From the NCBI GenBank assembly GCA_029207755.1, contig JARCOQ010000229.1:10001-74000 (forward strand): 64,000 nucleotides of DNA, in the 5' to 3' direction. The translations under genes were made by a program, and so were the position numbers. The stretch comes from Chamaea fasciata (taxonomy: Eukaryota; Chordata; Aves; Passeriformes; Sylviidae). Numbering within the stretch: the stretch's first letter is position 1; each line of letters opens with the position of its first letter. The notes beneath the pieces are model-generated. The model was not told where the DNA came from and did not search any database. It saw only the letters and a program-made list of their open reading frames with translations. This document shows positions 32,901 through 45,965 of this stretch, piece after piece.

Positions 32901-33795
32901 ACGGAGTGCGCTGCTAACTGATAAAAATAAGTTCAGCACAGGACTTCTGCCAGATCCAAGCATCCAGAAGCTGGAACCCTAACTGGCCTTGGAGCGCCAA
33001 ATGTCTCCTACAGCCTGACATCAGGAACCTGCTGGGGTGAGTTTAGTTTCCCACAGAAAAGACCCACCATTCCTGCACAGAGCTCTGTGCCCGGGAGTGG
33101 GCTTCTGCCACTTAGAATTCTGAACAGTGCACATTACTCCCACAACCAAGCTGTCAGAAGCTGGAACCCTAACTGTCCTTGGAGTGCCCAATGTCTCCTA
33201 CAACCTGACATTAGGAACTTAGTCGGTGAGTATAGCTTCCCACAGAAAAGACCCACCGTTCCTGCACAGAACTCTCGGCCACGGAGTGCGCTGCTAACTG
33301 ATAAAAATAAGTTCAGCACAGGACTTCTGCCAGATCCAAGCATCCAGAAGCTGGAACCCTAACTGGCCTTGGAGTGCCAAATGTCTCCTACAGCCTGACA
33401 TCAGGAACCTGCTGGGGGGAGTTTAGTTTCCCACAGAAGAGACCCACAGTTCCTGCACAGAGCTCTGTGCCCTGGAGTGGGATTCTGCCACTTAGAATTC
33501 TGAACAGTGCACATTACTCCCAGAACCAAGCTGTCAGAAGCTGGAACCCTAACTGTCCTTGGAGTGCCCAATGTCTCCTACAACCTGACATTAGGAACTT
33601 AGTCGGTGAGTATAGCTTCCCACAGAAAAGACCCACCGCTCCTGCACAGAGCTCTGTGCCCGGGAGTGGGCTTCTGCCACTTAGAATTCTGAACAGTGTA
33701 CTTACTCCCACAACCAAGCTGCCATGAAGCTGAAACCCAAGCTGCCCTTAGACTGCCAAACACCCCCTTCAAACTGACATCAGGAATTTGGAGGG
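29996..33795 (+). repeat. Higher-order repeat block 3: 20 monomers, 3,800 bp
   Basis: Same order as block 1 without the five monomers between about 24,340 and 25,290. The T8 marker is at 30952-30959. Block start is the hybrid monomer, since it lacks the CAGAAATGACCC variant. Confidence 0.86.
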
Positions 33796-36700
33796 GTGAG
33801 TTTAGCTTTCCACAGAAATGACCCACCGTTCCTGCACAGAACTCTCGGCCACGGAGTGGGCTGTGAACTGAAAAAAATAAGTTCTGCACAGGACTTCTGC
33901 CAGATCCAAGCATCCAAAAGCTGGAACCCTAACTGTCCTGCGAGTGCCCAATGTCTCCTACACCCTGACATTAGGAACTTAGTCGGTGAGTATAGCTTCC
34001 CACAGAAGAGAGCCACTGTTCCTGCACAGAGCTCTGTGCCCCGGAGTGGGCTTCTGCCACTTAGAATTCTGAACCGTGTACTTACTCCCACAACCAAGCT
34101 GCCATGAAGCTGAAACCCTAGCTGCCCTTAGACTGCCAAACACCCCCTGCAAACTGACATCAGGAACTTGGAGGGGTGAGTTTAGCTTTCCACAGAAAAG
34201 ACCCACCGTTCCTGCACAGAACTCTCGGCCACGGAGTGCGCTGCTAACTGATAAAAATAAGTTCAGCACAGGACTTCTGCCAGATCCAAGCATCCAGAAG
34301 CTGGAACCCTTACTGGCCTTGGAGTGCCAAATGGCTCCTACAGCCTGACATCAGGAACCTGCTGGGGTGAGTTTAGTTTCCCACAGAAAAGACCCACAGT
34401 TCCTACACAGAGCTCTGTGCCCCGGAGTGGGCTTCTGCCACTTAGAATTCTGAACAGTGCACATTACTCCCACAACAAAGCTGTCAGAAGCTGGAACCCT
34501 AACTGTCCTTGGAGTGCCCAATGTCTCCTACAACCTGACATTAGGAACTTAGTCGGTGAGTATAGCTTCCCACAGAAAAGACCCACCGTTCCTGCACAGA
34601 ACTCTCGGCCACGGAGTGCGCTGCTAACTGATAAAAATAAGTTCAGCACAGGACTTCTGCCAGATCCAAGCATCCAGAAGCTGGAACCCTTACTGGCCTT
34701 GGAGTGCCAAATGTCTCCTACAGCCTGACATCAGGAACCTGCTGGGGTGAGTTTTTTTTCCCACAGAAAAGACCCACAGTTCCTGCACAGAGCTGTGTGC
34801 CCGGGAGTGGGCTTCTGCCACTTAGAATTCTGAACAGTGCACATTACGCCCAGAACCAAGCTGTAAGAAGTTGGAACGCTAACTGTCCTGGGAGTGCCCA
34901 ATGTCTCCTAAAACCTGCCATTAGGAACTTAGGGGGTGAGTATAGCTTCCCACAGAAGAGAGCCACTGTTCCTGCACAGAGTTCTGTGCCCGGAAGTGGG
35001 CTTCTGCCACTTAGAATTCTGAACACTGCTGCACTTCTCCCATAGCCAAGCTCCCAGAAGCTGGAACCCTAACTGTCCTTGGAGTGCCCAATGTCTCCTA
35101 CAACCTGACATTAGGAACTTAGTCGGTGAGTATAGCTTCCCACAGAAGAGAGCCACTGTTCCTGCACAGAGCTCTGTACCCGGGAGTGGGCTTCTGCCAC
35201 TTACAATTCTGAACAGTGTACTCACTCCCACAACCAAGCTGCCATGAAGCTGAAACCCTAGCTGCCCTTAGACTGCCAAACACCCCCTGCAAACTGACAT
35301 CAGGAACTTGGAGGGGTGAGTTTAGCTTTCCACAGAAAAGACCCACCGTTCCTGCACAGAACTCTCGGCCACGGAGTGCGCTGCTAACTGATAAAAATAA
35401 GTTCAGCACAGGACTTCTGCCAGATCCAAGCATCCAGAAGCTGGAACCCTTACTGGCCTTGGAGTGCCAAATGGCTCCTACAGCCTGACATCAGGAACCT
35501 GCTGGGGTGAGTTTAGTTTCCCACAGAAAAGACCCACAGTTCCTGCACAGAGCTCTGTGTCCCGGAGTGGGCTTCTGCCACTTAGAATTCTGAACAGTGC
35601 ACATTACTCCCAGAACCAAGCTGTCAGAAGCTGGAACCCTAACTGTCCTTGGAGTGCCCAATGTCTCCTACAACCTGACATTAGGAACGTAGTCGGTGAG
35701 TATAGCTTCCCACAGAAAAGACCCACCGTTCCTGCACAGAACTCTCGGCCACGGAGTGGGCTGCTAACTGATAAAAATAAGTTCAGCACAGGACTTCTGC
35801 CAGATCCAAGCATCCAGAAGCTGGAACCCTAACTGGCCTTGGAGCGCCAAATGTCTGCTACAGCCTGACATCACGAACTTAGTCGGTGAGTATAGCTTCC
35901 CACAGAAGAGAGCCACTGTTCCTGCACAGAGCTCTGTGCCCGGGAGTGGGCTTCTGCCACTTAGAATTCTGAACAGTGTACTTACTCCCACAACCAAGCT
36001 GCCATGAAGCTGAAACCCTAGCTGCCCTTAGACTGCCAAACACCCCCTGCCAACTGACATCAGGAACTTGGAGGGGTGAGTTTAGCTTTCCACAGAAAAG
36101 ACCCACCATTCCTACACAGAGCTCTGGGCCACGCAGTGGGCTGCGAACTGAAAAAAATAAGTTCAGCACAGGACTTCTGCCAGATCCAAGCATCCAGAAG
36201 CTGGAACCCTAACTGTCCTTGGAGTGCCCAATGTCTCCTACAGCCTGACATTAGGAACTTAGTCGGTGAGTATAGCTTCCCACAGAAGAGAGCCACTGTT
36301 CCTGCACAGCGCTCTGTGCCCGGGACTGGGCTTCTGCCACTTAGAATTCTGAACAGTGTACTTACTGCCACAACCAAGCTGCCATGAAGCTGAAACCCTA
36401 GCTGCCCTTAGACTGCCAAACACCTCCTGCAAACCGACATCAGGAACTTGGAGGAGTGACTTTAACTTCCCACAGAAGAGATCCACTGTTCCTGCACAGA
36501 GCTCTGTGCCCCGGAGTGGGCTTCTGCCACTTAGAATTCTGAACAGTGTACTTACTCCCAGAACCAAGCTGCCATGAAGCTGAAACCCTAGCTGCCCTTA
36601 GACTGCCAAACACCCCCTGCAAACTGACATCAGGAACTTGGAGGGGTGAGTTTAGCTTCCCACAGAAGAGAGCCAATGTTCCTGCACAGAACTCTCGGCC

Positions 36701-37595
36701 ACGGAGTGCGCTGCTAACTGATAAAAATAAGTTCAGCACAGGACTTCTGCCAGATCCAAGCATCCAGAAGCTGGAACCCTAACTGGCCTTGGAGCGCCAA
36801 ATGTCTCCTACAGCCTGACATCAGGAACCTGCTGGGGTGAGTTTAGTTTCCCACAGAAAAGACCCACCATTCCTGCACAGAGCTCTGTGCCCGGGAGTGG
36901 GCTTCTGCCACTTAGAATTCTGAACAGTGCACATTACTCCCACAACCAAGCTGTCAGAAGCTGGAACCCTAACTGTCCTTGGAGTGCCCAATGTCTCCTA
37001 CAACCTGACATTAGGAACTTAGTCGGTGAGTATAGCTTCCCACAGAAAAGACCCACCGTTCCTGCACAGAACTCTCGGCCACGGAGTGCGCTGCTAACTG
37101 ATAAAAATAAGTTCAGCACAGGACTTCTGCCAGATCCAAGCATCCAGAAGCTGGAACCCTAACTGGCCTTGGAGTGCCAAATGTCTCCTACAGCCTGACA
37201 TCAGGAACCTGCTGGGGGGAGTTTAGTTTCCCACAGAAGAGACCCACAGTTCCTGCACAGAGCTCTGTGCCCCGGAGTGGGATTCTGCCACTTAGAATTC
37301 TGAACAGTGCACATTACTCCCAGAACCAAGCTGTCAGAAGCTGGAACCCTAACTGTCCTTGGAGTGCCCAATGTCTCCTACAACCTGACATTAGGAACTT
37401 AGTCGGTGAGTATAGCTTCCCACAGAAAAGACCCACCGCTCCTGCACAGAGCTCTGTGCCCGGGAGTGGGCTTCTGCCACTTAGAATTCTGAACAGTGTA
37501 CTTACTCCCACAACCAAGCTGCCATGAAGCTGAAACCCAAGCTGCCCTTAGACTGCCAAACACCCCCTTCAAACTGACATCAGGAATTTGGAGGG
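33796..37595 (+). repeat. Higher-order repeat block 4: 20 monomers, 3,800 bp
   Basis: Nearly identical to block 3; one visible difference is GTGCCCCGGAGTGGGATT here against GTGCCCTGGAGTGGGATT in blocks 1, 3, 5, 6 and 8. Confidence 0.87.
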
Positions 37596-40500
37596 GTGAG
37601 TTTAGCTTTCCACAGAAATGACCCACCGTTCCTGCACAGAACTCTCGGCCACGGAGTGGGCTGTGAACTGAAAAAAATAAGTTCTGCACAGGACTTCTGC
37701 CAGATCCAAGCATCCAAAAGCTGGAACCCTAACTGTCCTGCGAGTGCCCAATGTCTCCTACACCCTGACATTAGGAACTTAGTCGGTGAGTATAGCTTCC
37801 CACAGAAGAGAGCCACTGTTCCTGCACAGAGCTCTGTGCCCCGGAGTGGGCTTCTGCCACTTAGAATTCTGAACCGTGTACTTACTCCCACAACCAAGCT
37901 GCCATGAAGCTGAAACCCTAGCTGCCCTTAGACTGCCAAACACCCCCTGCAAACTGACATCAGGAACTTGGAGGGGTGAGTTTAGCTTTCCACAGAAAAG
38001 ACCCACCGTTCCTGCACAGAACTCTCGGCCACGGAGTGCGCTGCTAACTGATAAAAATAAGTTCAGCACAGGACTTCTGCCAGATCCAAGCATCCAGAAG
38101 CTGGAACCCTTACTGGCCTTGGAGTGCCAAATGGCTCCTACAGCCTGACATCAGGAACCTGCTGGGGTGAGTTTAGTTTCCCACAGAAAAGACCCACAGT
38201 TCCTACACAGAGCTCTGTGCCCCGGAGTGGGCTTCTGCCACTTAGAATTCTGAACAGTGCACATTACTCCCACAACAAAGCTGTCAGAAGCTGGAACCCT
38301 AACTGTCCTTGGAGTGCCCAATGTCTCCTACAACCTGACATTAGGAACTTAGTCGGTGAGTATAGCTTCCCACAGAAAAGACCCACCGTTCCTGCACAGA
38401 ACTCTCGGCCACGGAGTGCGCTGCTAACTGATAAAAATAAGTTCAGCACAGGACTTCTGCCAGATCCAAGCATCCAGAAGCTGGAACCCTTACTGGCCTT
38501 GGAGTGCCAAATGTCTCCTACAGCCTGACATCAGGAACCTGCTGGGGTGAGTTTTTTTTCCCACAGAAAAGACCCACAGTTCCTGCACAGAGCTGTGTGC
38601 CCGGGAGTGGGCTTCTGCCACTTAGAATTCTGAACAGTGCACATTACGCCCAGAACCAAGCTGTAAGAAGTTGGAACGCTAACTGTCCTGGGAGTGCCCA
38701 ATGTCTCCTAAAACCTGCCATTAGGAACTTAGGGGGTGAGTATAGCTTCCCACAGAAGAGAGCCACTGTTCCTGCACAGAGTTCTGTGCCCGGAAGTGGG
38801 CTTCTGCCACTTAGAATTCTGAACACTGCTGCACTTCTCCCATAGCCAAGCTCCCAGAAGCTGGAACCCTAACTGTCCTTGGAGTGCCCAATGTCTCCTA
38901 CAACCTGACATTAGGAACTTAGTCGGTGAGTATAGCTTCCCACAGAAGAGAGCCACTGTTCCTGCACAGAGCTCTGTACCCGGGAGTAAGCTTCTGCCAC
39001 TTACAATTCTGAACAGTGTACTCACTCCCACAACCAAGCTGCCATGAAGCTGAAACCCTAGCTGCCCTTAGACTGCCAAACACCCCCTGCAAACTGACAT
39101 CAGGAACTTGGAGGGGTGAGTTTAGCTTTCCACAGAAAAGACCCACCGTTCCTGCACAGAACTCTCGGCCACGGAGTGCGCTGCTAACTGATAAAAATAA
39201 GTTCAGCACAGGACTTCTGCCAGATCCAAGCATCCAGAAGCTGGAACCCTTACTGGCCTTGGAGTGCCAAATGTCTCCTACAGCCTGACATCAGGAACCT
39301 GCTGGGGTGAGTTTTGTTTCCCACAGAAAAGACCCACAGTTCCTGCACAGAGCTGTGTGCCCGGGAGTGGGCTTCTGCCACTTAGAATTCTGAACAGTGC
39401 ACATTACGCCCAGAACCAAGCTGTAAGAAGTTGGAACGCTAACTGTCCTTGGAGTGCCCAATGTCTCCTAAAACCTGCCATTAGGAACTTAGGGGGTGAG
39501 GATAGCTTCCCACAGAAGAGAGCCACTGTTCCTGCACAGAGTTCTGTGCCCGGAAGTGGGCTTCTGCCACTTAGAATTCTGAACAGTGTACTTACTCCCA
39601 CAACCAAGCTGCCATGAAGCTGAAACCCTAGCTGCCCTTAGACTGCCAAACACCCCCTGCAAACTGACATCAGGAACTTGGAGGGGTGAGTTTAGCTTTC
39701 CACAGAAAAGACCCACCGTTCCTGCACAGAACTCTCGGCCACGGAGTGGGCTGCGAACTGAAAAAAATAAGTTCTGCACAGGACTTCTGCCAGATCCAAG
39801 CATCCAAAAGCTGGAACCCTAACTGTCCTTGGAGTGCCCAATGTCTCCTACAACCTGACATTAGGAACTTAGTCGGTGAGTATAGCTTCCCACAGAAGAG
39901 AGCCACTGTTCCTGCACAGAGCTCTGTACCCGGGAGTGGGCTTCTGCCACTTACAATTCTGAACAGTGTACTCACTCCCACAACCAAGCTGCCATGAAGC
40001 TGAAACCCTAGCTGCCCTTAGACTGCCAAACACCCCCTGCAAACTGACATCAGGAACTTGGAGGGGTGAGTTTAGCTTTCCACAGAAAAGACCCACCGTT
40101 CCTGCACAGAACTCTCGGCCACGGAGTGCGCTGCTAACTGATAAAAATAAGTTCAGCACAGGACTTCTGCCAGATCCAAGCATCCAGAAGCTGGAACCCT
40201 TACTGGCCTTGGAGTGCCAAATGGCTCCTACAGCCTGACATCAGGAACCTGCTGGGGTGAGTTTAGTTTCCCACAGAAAAGACCCACAGTTCCTGCACAG
40301 AGCTCTGTGTCCCGGAGTGGGCTTCTGCCACTTAGAATTCTGAACAGTGCACATTACTCCCAGAACCAAGCTGTCAGAAGCTGGAACCCTAACTGTCCTT
40401 GGAGTGCCCAATGTCTCCTACAACCTGACATTAGGAACGTAGTCGGTGAGTATAGCTTCCCACAGAAAAGACCCACCGTTCCTGCACAGAACTCTCGGCC

Positions 40501-42345
40501 ACGGAGTGGGCTGCTAACTGATAAAAATAAGTTCAGCACAGGACTTCTGCCAGATCCAAGCATCCAGAAGCTGGAACCCTAACTGGCCTTGGAGCGCCAA
40601 ATGTCTGCTACAGCCTGACATCACGAACTTAGTCGGTGAGTATAGCTTCCCACAGAAGAGAGCCACTGTTCCTGCACAGAGCTCTGTGCCCGGGAGTGGG
40701 CTTCTGCCACTTAGAATTCTGAACAGTGTACTTACTCCCACAACCAAGCTGCCATGAAGCTGAAACCCTAGCTGCCCTTAGACTGCCAAACACCCCCTGC
40801 CAACTGACATCAGGAACTTGGAGGGGTGAGTTTAGCTTTCCACAGAAAAGACCCACCATTCCTACACAGAGCTCTGGGCCACGCAGTGGGCTGCGAACTG
40901 AAAAAAATAAGTTCAGCACAGGACTTCTGCCAGATCCAAGCATCCAGAAGCTGGAACCCTAACTGTCCTTGGAGTGCCCAATGTCTCCTACAGCCTGACA
41001 TTAGGAACTTAGTCGGTGAGTATAGCTTCCCACAGAAGAGAGCCACTGTTCCTGCACAGCGCTCTGTGCCCGGGACTGGGCTTCTGCCACTTAGAATTCT
41101 GAACAGTGTACTTACTGCCACAACCAAGCTGCCATGAAGCTGAAACCCTAGCTGCCCTTAGACTGCCAAACACCTCCTGCAAACCGACATCAGGAACTTG
41201 GAGGAGTGACTTTAACTTCCCACAGAAGAGATCCACTGTTCCTGCACAGAGCTCTGTGCCCCGGAGTGGGCTTCTGCCACTTAGAATTCTGAACAGTGTA
41301 CTTACTCCCAGAACCAAGCTGCCATGAAGCTGAAACCCTAGCTGCCCTTAGACTGCCAAACACCCCCTGCAAACTGACATCAGGAACTTGGAGGGGTGAG
41401 TTTAGCTTCCCACAGAAGAGAGCCAATGTTCCTGCACAGAACTCTCGGCCACGGAGTGCGCTGCTAACTGATAAAAATAAGTTCAGCACAGGACTTCTGC
41501 CAGATCCAAGCATCCAGAAGCTGGAACCCTAACTGGCCTTGGAGCGCCAAATGTCTCCTACAGCCTGACATCAGGAACCTGCTGGGGTGAGTTTAGTTTC
41601 CCACAGAAAAGACCCACCATTCCTGCACAGAGCTCTGTGCCCGGGAGTGGGCTTCTGCCACTTAGAATTCTGAACAGTGCACATTACTCCCACAACCAAG
41701 CTGTCAGAAGCTGGAACCCTAACTGTCCTTGGAGTGCCCAATGTCTCCTACAACCTGACATTAGGAACTTAGTCGGTGAGTATAGCTTCCCACAGAAAAG
41801 ACCCACCGTTCCTGCACAGAACTCTCGGCCACGGAGTGCGCTGCTAACTGATAAAAATAAGTTCAGCACAGGACTTCTGCCAGATCCAAGCATCCAGAAG
41901 CTGGAACCCTAACTGGCCTTGGAGTGCCAAATGTCTCCTACAGCCTGACATCAGGAACCTGCTGGGGGGAGTTTAGTTTCCCACAGAAGAGACCCACAGT
42001 TCCTGCACAGAGCTCTGTGCCCTGGAGTGGGATTCTGCCACTTAGAATTCTGAACAGTGCACATTACTCCCAGAACCAAGCTGTCAGAAGCTGGAACCCT
42101 AACTGTCCTTGGAGTGCCCAATGTCTCCTACAACCTGACATTAGGAACTTAGTCGGTGAGTATAGCTTCCCACAGAAAAGACCCACCGCTCCTGCACAGA
42201 GCTCTGTGCCCGGGAGTGGGCTTCTGCCACTTAGAATTCTGAACAGTGTACTTACTCCCACAACCAAGCTGCCATGAAGCTGAAACCCAAGCTGCCCTTA
42301 GACTGCCAAACACCCCCTTCAAACTGACATCAGGAATTTGGAGGG
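37596..42345 (+). repeat. Higher-order repeat block 5: 25 monomers, 4,750 bp
   Basis: Full-length form with the HindIII variant at 38988-38993 and the T8 marker near 38,552. Order and sequence match block 1. Confidence 0.88.
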
Positions 42346-45300
42346 GTGAGTTTAGCTTTCCACAGAAATGACCCACCGTTCCTGCACAGAACTCTCGGCC
42401 ACGGAGTGGGCTGTGAACTGAAAAAAATAAGTTCTGCACAGGACTTCTGCCAGATCCAAGCATCCAAAAGCTGGAACCCTAACTGTCCTGCGAGTGCCCA
42501 ATGTCTCCTACACCCTGACATTAGGAACTTAGTCGGTGAGTATAGCTTCCCACAGAAGAGAGCCACTGTTCCTGCACAGAGCTCTGTGCCCCGGAGTGGG
42601 CTTCTGCCACTTAGAATTCTGAACCGTGTACTTACTCCCACAACCAAGCTGCCATGAAGCTGAAACCCTAGCTGCCCTTAGACTGCCAAACACCCCCTGC
42701 AAACTGACATCAGGAACTTGGAGGGGTGAGTTTAGCTTTCCACAGAAAAGACCCACCGTTCCTGCACAGAACTCTCGGCCACGGAGTGCGCTGCTAACTG
42801 ATAAAAATAAGTTCAGCACAGGACTTCTGCCAGATCCAAGCATCCAGAAGCTGGAACCCTTACTGGCCTTGGAGTGCCAAATGGCTCCTACAGCCTGACA
42901 TCAGGAACCTGCTGGGGTGAGTTTAGTTTCCCACAGAAAAGACCCACAGTTCCTACACAGAGCTCTGTGCCCCGGAGTGGGCTTCTGCCACTTAGAATTC
43001 TGAACAGTGCACATTACTCCCACAACAAAGCTGTCAGAAGCTGGAACCCTAACTGTCCTTGGAGTGCCCAATGTCTCCTACAACCTGACATTAGGAACTT
43101 AGTCGGTGAGTATAGCTTCCCACAGAAAAGACCCACCGTTCCTGCACAGAACTCTCGGCCACGGAGTGCGCTGCTAACTGATAAAAATAAGTTCAGCACA
43201 GGACTTCTGCCAGATCCAAGCATCCAGAAGCTGGAACCCTTACTGGCCTTGGAGTGCCAAATGTCTCCTACAGCCTGACATCAGGAACCTGCTGGGGTGA
43301 GTTTTTTTTCCCACAGAAAAGACCCACAGTTCCTGCACAGAGCTGTGTGCCCGGGAGTGGGCTTCTGCCACTTAGAATTCTGAACAGTGCACATTACGCC
43401 CAGAACCAAGCTGTAAGAAGTTGGAACGCTAACTGTCCTGGGAGTGCCCAATGTCTCCTAAAACCTGCCATTAGGAACTTAGGGGGTGAGTATAGCTTCC
43501 CACAGAAGAGAGCCACTGTTCCTGCACAGAGTTCTGTGCCCGGAAGTGGGCTTCTGCCACTTAGAATTCTGAACACTGCTGCACTTCTCCCATAGCCAAG
43601 CTCCCAGAAGCTGGAACCCTAACTGTCCTTGGAGTGCCCAATGTCTCCTACAACCTGACATTAGGAACTTAGTCGGTGAGTATAGCTTCCCACAGAAGAG
43701 AGCCACTGTTCCTGCACAGAGCTCTGTACCCGGGAGTGGGCTTCTGCCACTTACAATTCTGAACAGTGTACTCACTCCCACAACCAAGCTGCCATGAAGC
43801 TGAAACCCTAGCTGCCCTTAGACTGCCAAACACCCCCTGCAAACTGACATCAGGAACTTGGAGGGGTGAGTTTAGCTTTCCACAGAAAAGACCCACCGTT
43901 CCTGCACAGAACTCTCGGCCACGGAGTGCGCTGCTAACTGATAAAAATAAGTTCAGCACAGGACTTCTGCCAGATCCAAGCATCCAGAAGCTGGAACCCT
44001 TACTGGCCTTGGAGTGCCAAATGGCTCCTACAGCCTGACATCAGGAACCTGCTGGGGTGAGTTTAGTTTCCCACAGAAAAGACCCACAGTTCCTGCACAG
44101 AGCTCTGTGTCCCGGAGTGGGCTTCTGCCACTTAGAATTCTGAACAGTGCACATTACTCCCAGAACCAAGCTGTCAGAAGCTGGAACCCTAACTGTCCTT
44201 GGAGTGCCCAATGTCTCCTACAACCTGACATTAGGAACGTAGTCGGTGAGTATAGCTTCCCACAGAAAAGACCCACCGTTCCTGCACAGAACTCTCGGCC
44301 ACGGAGTGGGCTGCTAACTGATAAAAATAAGTTCAGCACAGGACTTCTGCCAGATCCAAGCATCCAGAAGCTGGAACCCTAACTGGCCTTGGAGCGCCAA
44401 ATGTCTGCTACAGCCTGACATCACGAACTTAGTCGGTGAGTATAGCTTCCCACAGAAGAGAGCCACTGTTCCTGCACAGAGCTCTGTGCCCGGGAGTGGG
44501 CTTCTGCCACTTAGAATTCTGAACAGTGTACTTACTCCCACAACCAAGCTGCCATGAAGCTGAAACCCTAGCTGCCCTTAGACTGCCAAACACCCCCTGC
44601 CAACTGACATCAGGAACTTGGAGGGGTGAGTTTAGCTTTCCACAGAAAAGACCCACCATTCCTACACAGAGCTCTGGGCCACGCAGTGGGCTGCGAACTG
44701 AAAAAAATAAGTTCAGCACAGGACTTCTGCCAGATCCAAGCATCCAGAAGCTGGAACCCTAACTGTCCTTGGAGTGCCCAATGTCTCCTACAGCCTGACA
44801 TTAGGAACTTAGTCGGTGAGTATAGCTTCCCACAGAAGAGAGCCACTGTTCCTGCACAGCGCTCTGTGCCCGGGACTGGGCTTCTGCCACTTAGAATTCT
44901 GAACAGTGTACTTACTGCCACAACCAAGCTGCCATGAAGCTGAAACCCTAGCTGCCCTTAGACTGCCAAACACCTCCTGCAAACCGACATCAGGAACTTG
45001 GAGGAGTGACTTTAACTTCCCACAGAAGAGATCCACTGTTCCTGCACAGAGCTCTGTGCCCCGGAGTGGGCTTCTGCCACTTAGAATTCTGAACAGTGTA
45101 CTTACTCCCAGAACCAAGCTGCCATGAAGCTGAAACCCTAGCTGCCCTTAGACTGCCAAACACCCCCTGCAAACTGACATCAGGAACTTGGAGGGGTGAG
45201 TTTAGCTTCCCACAGAAGAGAGCCAATGTTCCTGCACAGAACTCTCGGCCACGGAGTGCGCTGCTAACTGATAAAAATAAGTTCAGCACAGGACTTCTGC

Positions 45301-45965
45301 CAGATCCAAGCATCCAGAAGCTGGAACCCTAACTGGCCTTGGAGCGCCAAATGTCTCCTACAGCCTGACATCAGGAACCTGCTGGGGTGAGTTTAGTTTC
45401 CCACAGAAAAGACCCACCATTCCTGCACAGAGCTCTGTGCCCGGGAGTGGGCTTCTGCCACTTAGAATTCTGAACAGTGCACATTACTCCCACAACCAAG
45501 CTGTCAGAAGCTGGAACCCTAACTGTCCTTGGAGTGCCCAATGTCTCCTACAACCTGACATTAGGAACTTAGTCGGTGAGTATAGCTTCCCACAGAAAAG
45601 ACCCACCGTTCCTGCACAGAACTCTCGGCCACGGAGTGCGCTGCTAACTGATAAAAATAAGTTCAGCACAGGACTTCTGCCAGATCCAAGCATCCAGAAG
45701 CTGGAACCCTAACTGGCCTTGGAGTGCCAAATGTCTCCTACAGCCTGACATCAGGAACCTGCTGGGGGGAGTTTAGTTTCCCACAGAAGAGACCCACAGT
45801 TCCTGCACAGAGCTCTGTGCCCTGGAGTGGGATTCTGCCACTTAGAATTCTGAACAGTGCACATTACTCCCAGAACCAAGCTGTCAGAAGCTGGAACCCT
45901 AACTGTCCTTGGAGTGCCCAATGTCTCCTACAACCTGACATTAGGAACTTAGTCGGTGAGTATAG
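42346..45965 (+). repeat. Higher-order repeat block 6: 20-monomer type, interrupted
   Basis: Follows the 20-monomer order. At about 45,966 the expected GACCCACCGCTCC monomer is replaced by a GAGAGCCACTG monomer, and the regular order is lost. Confidence 0.84.
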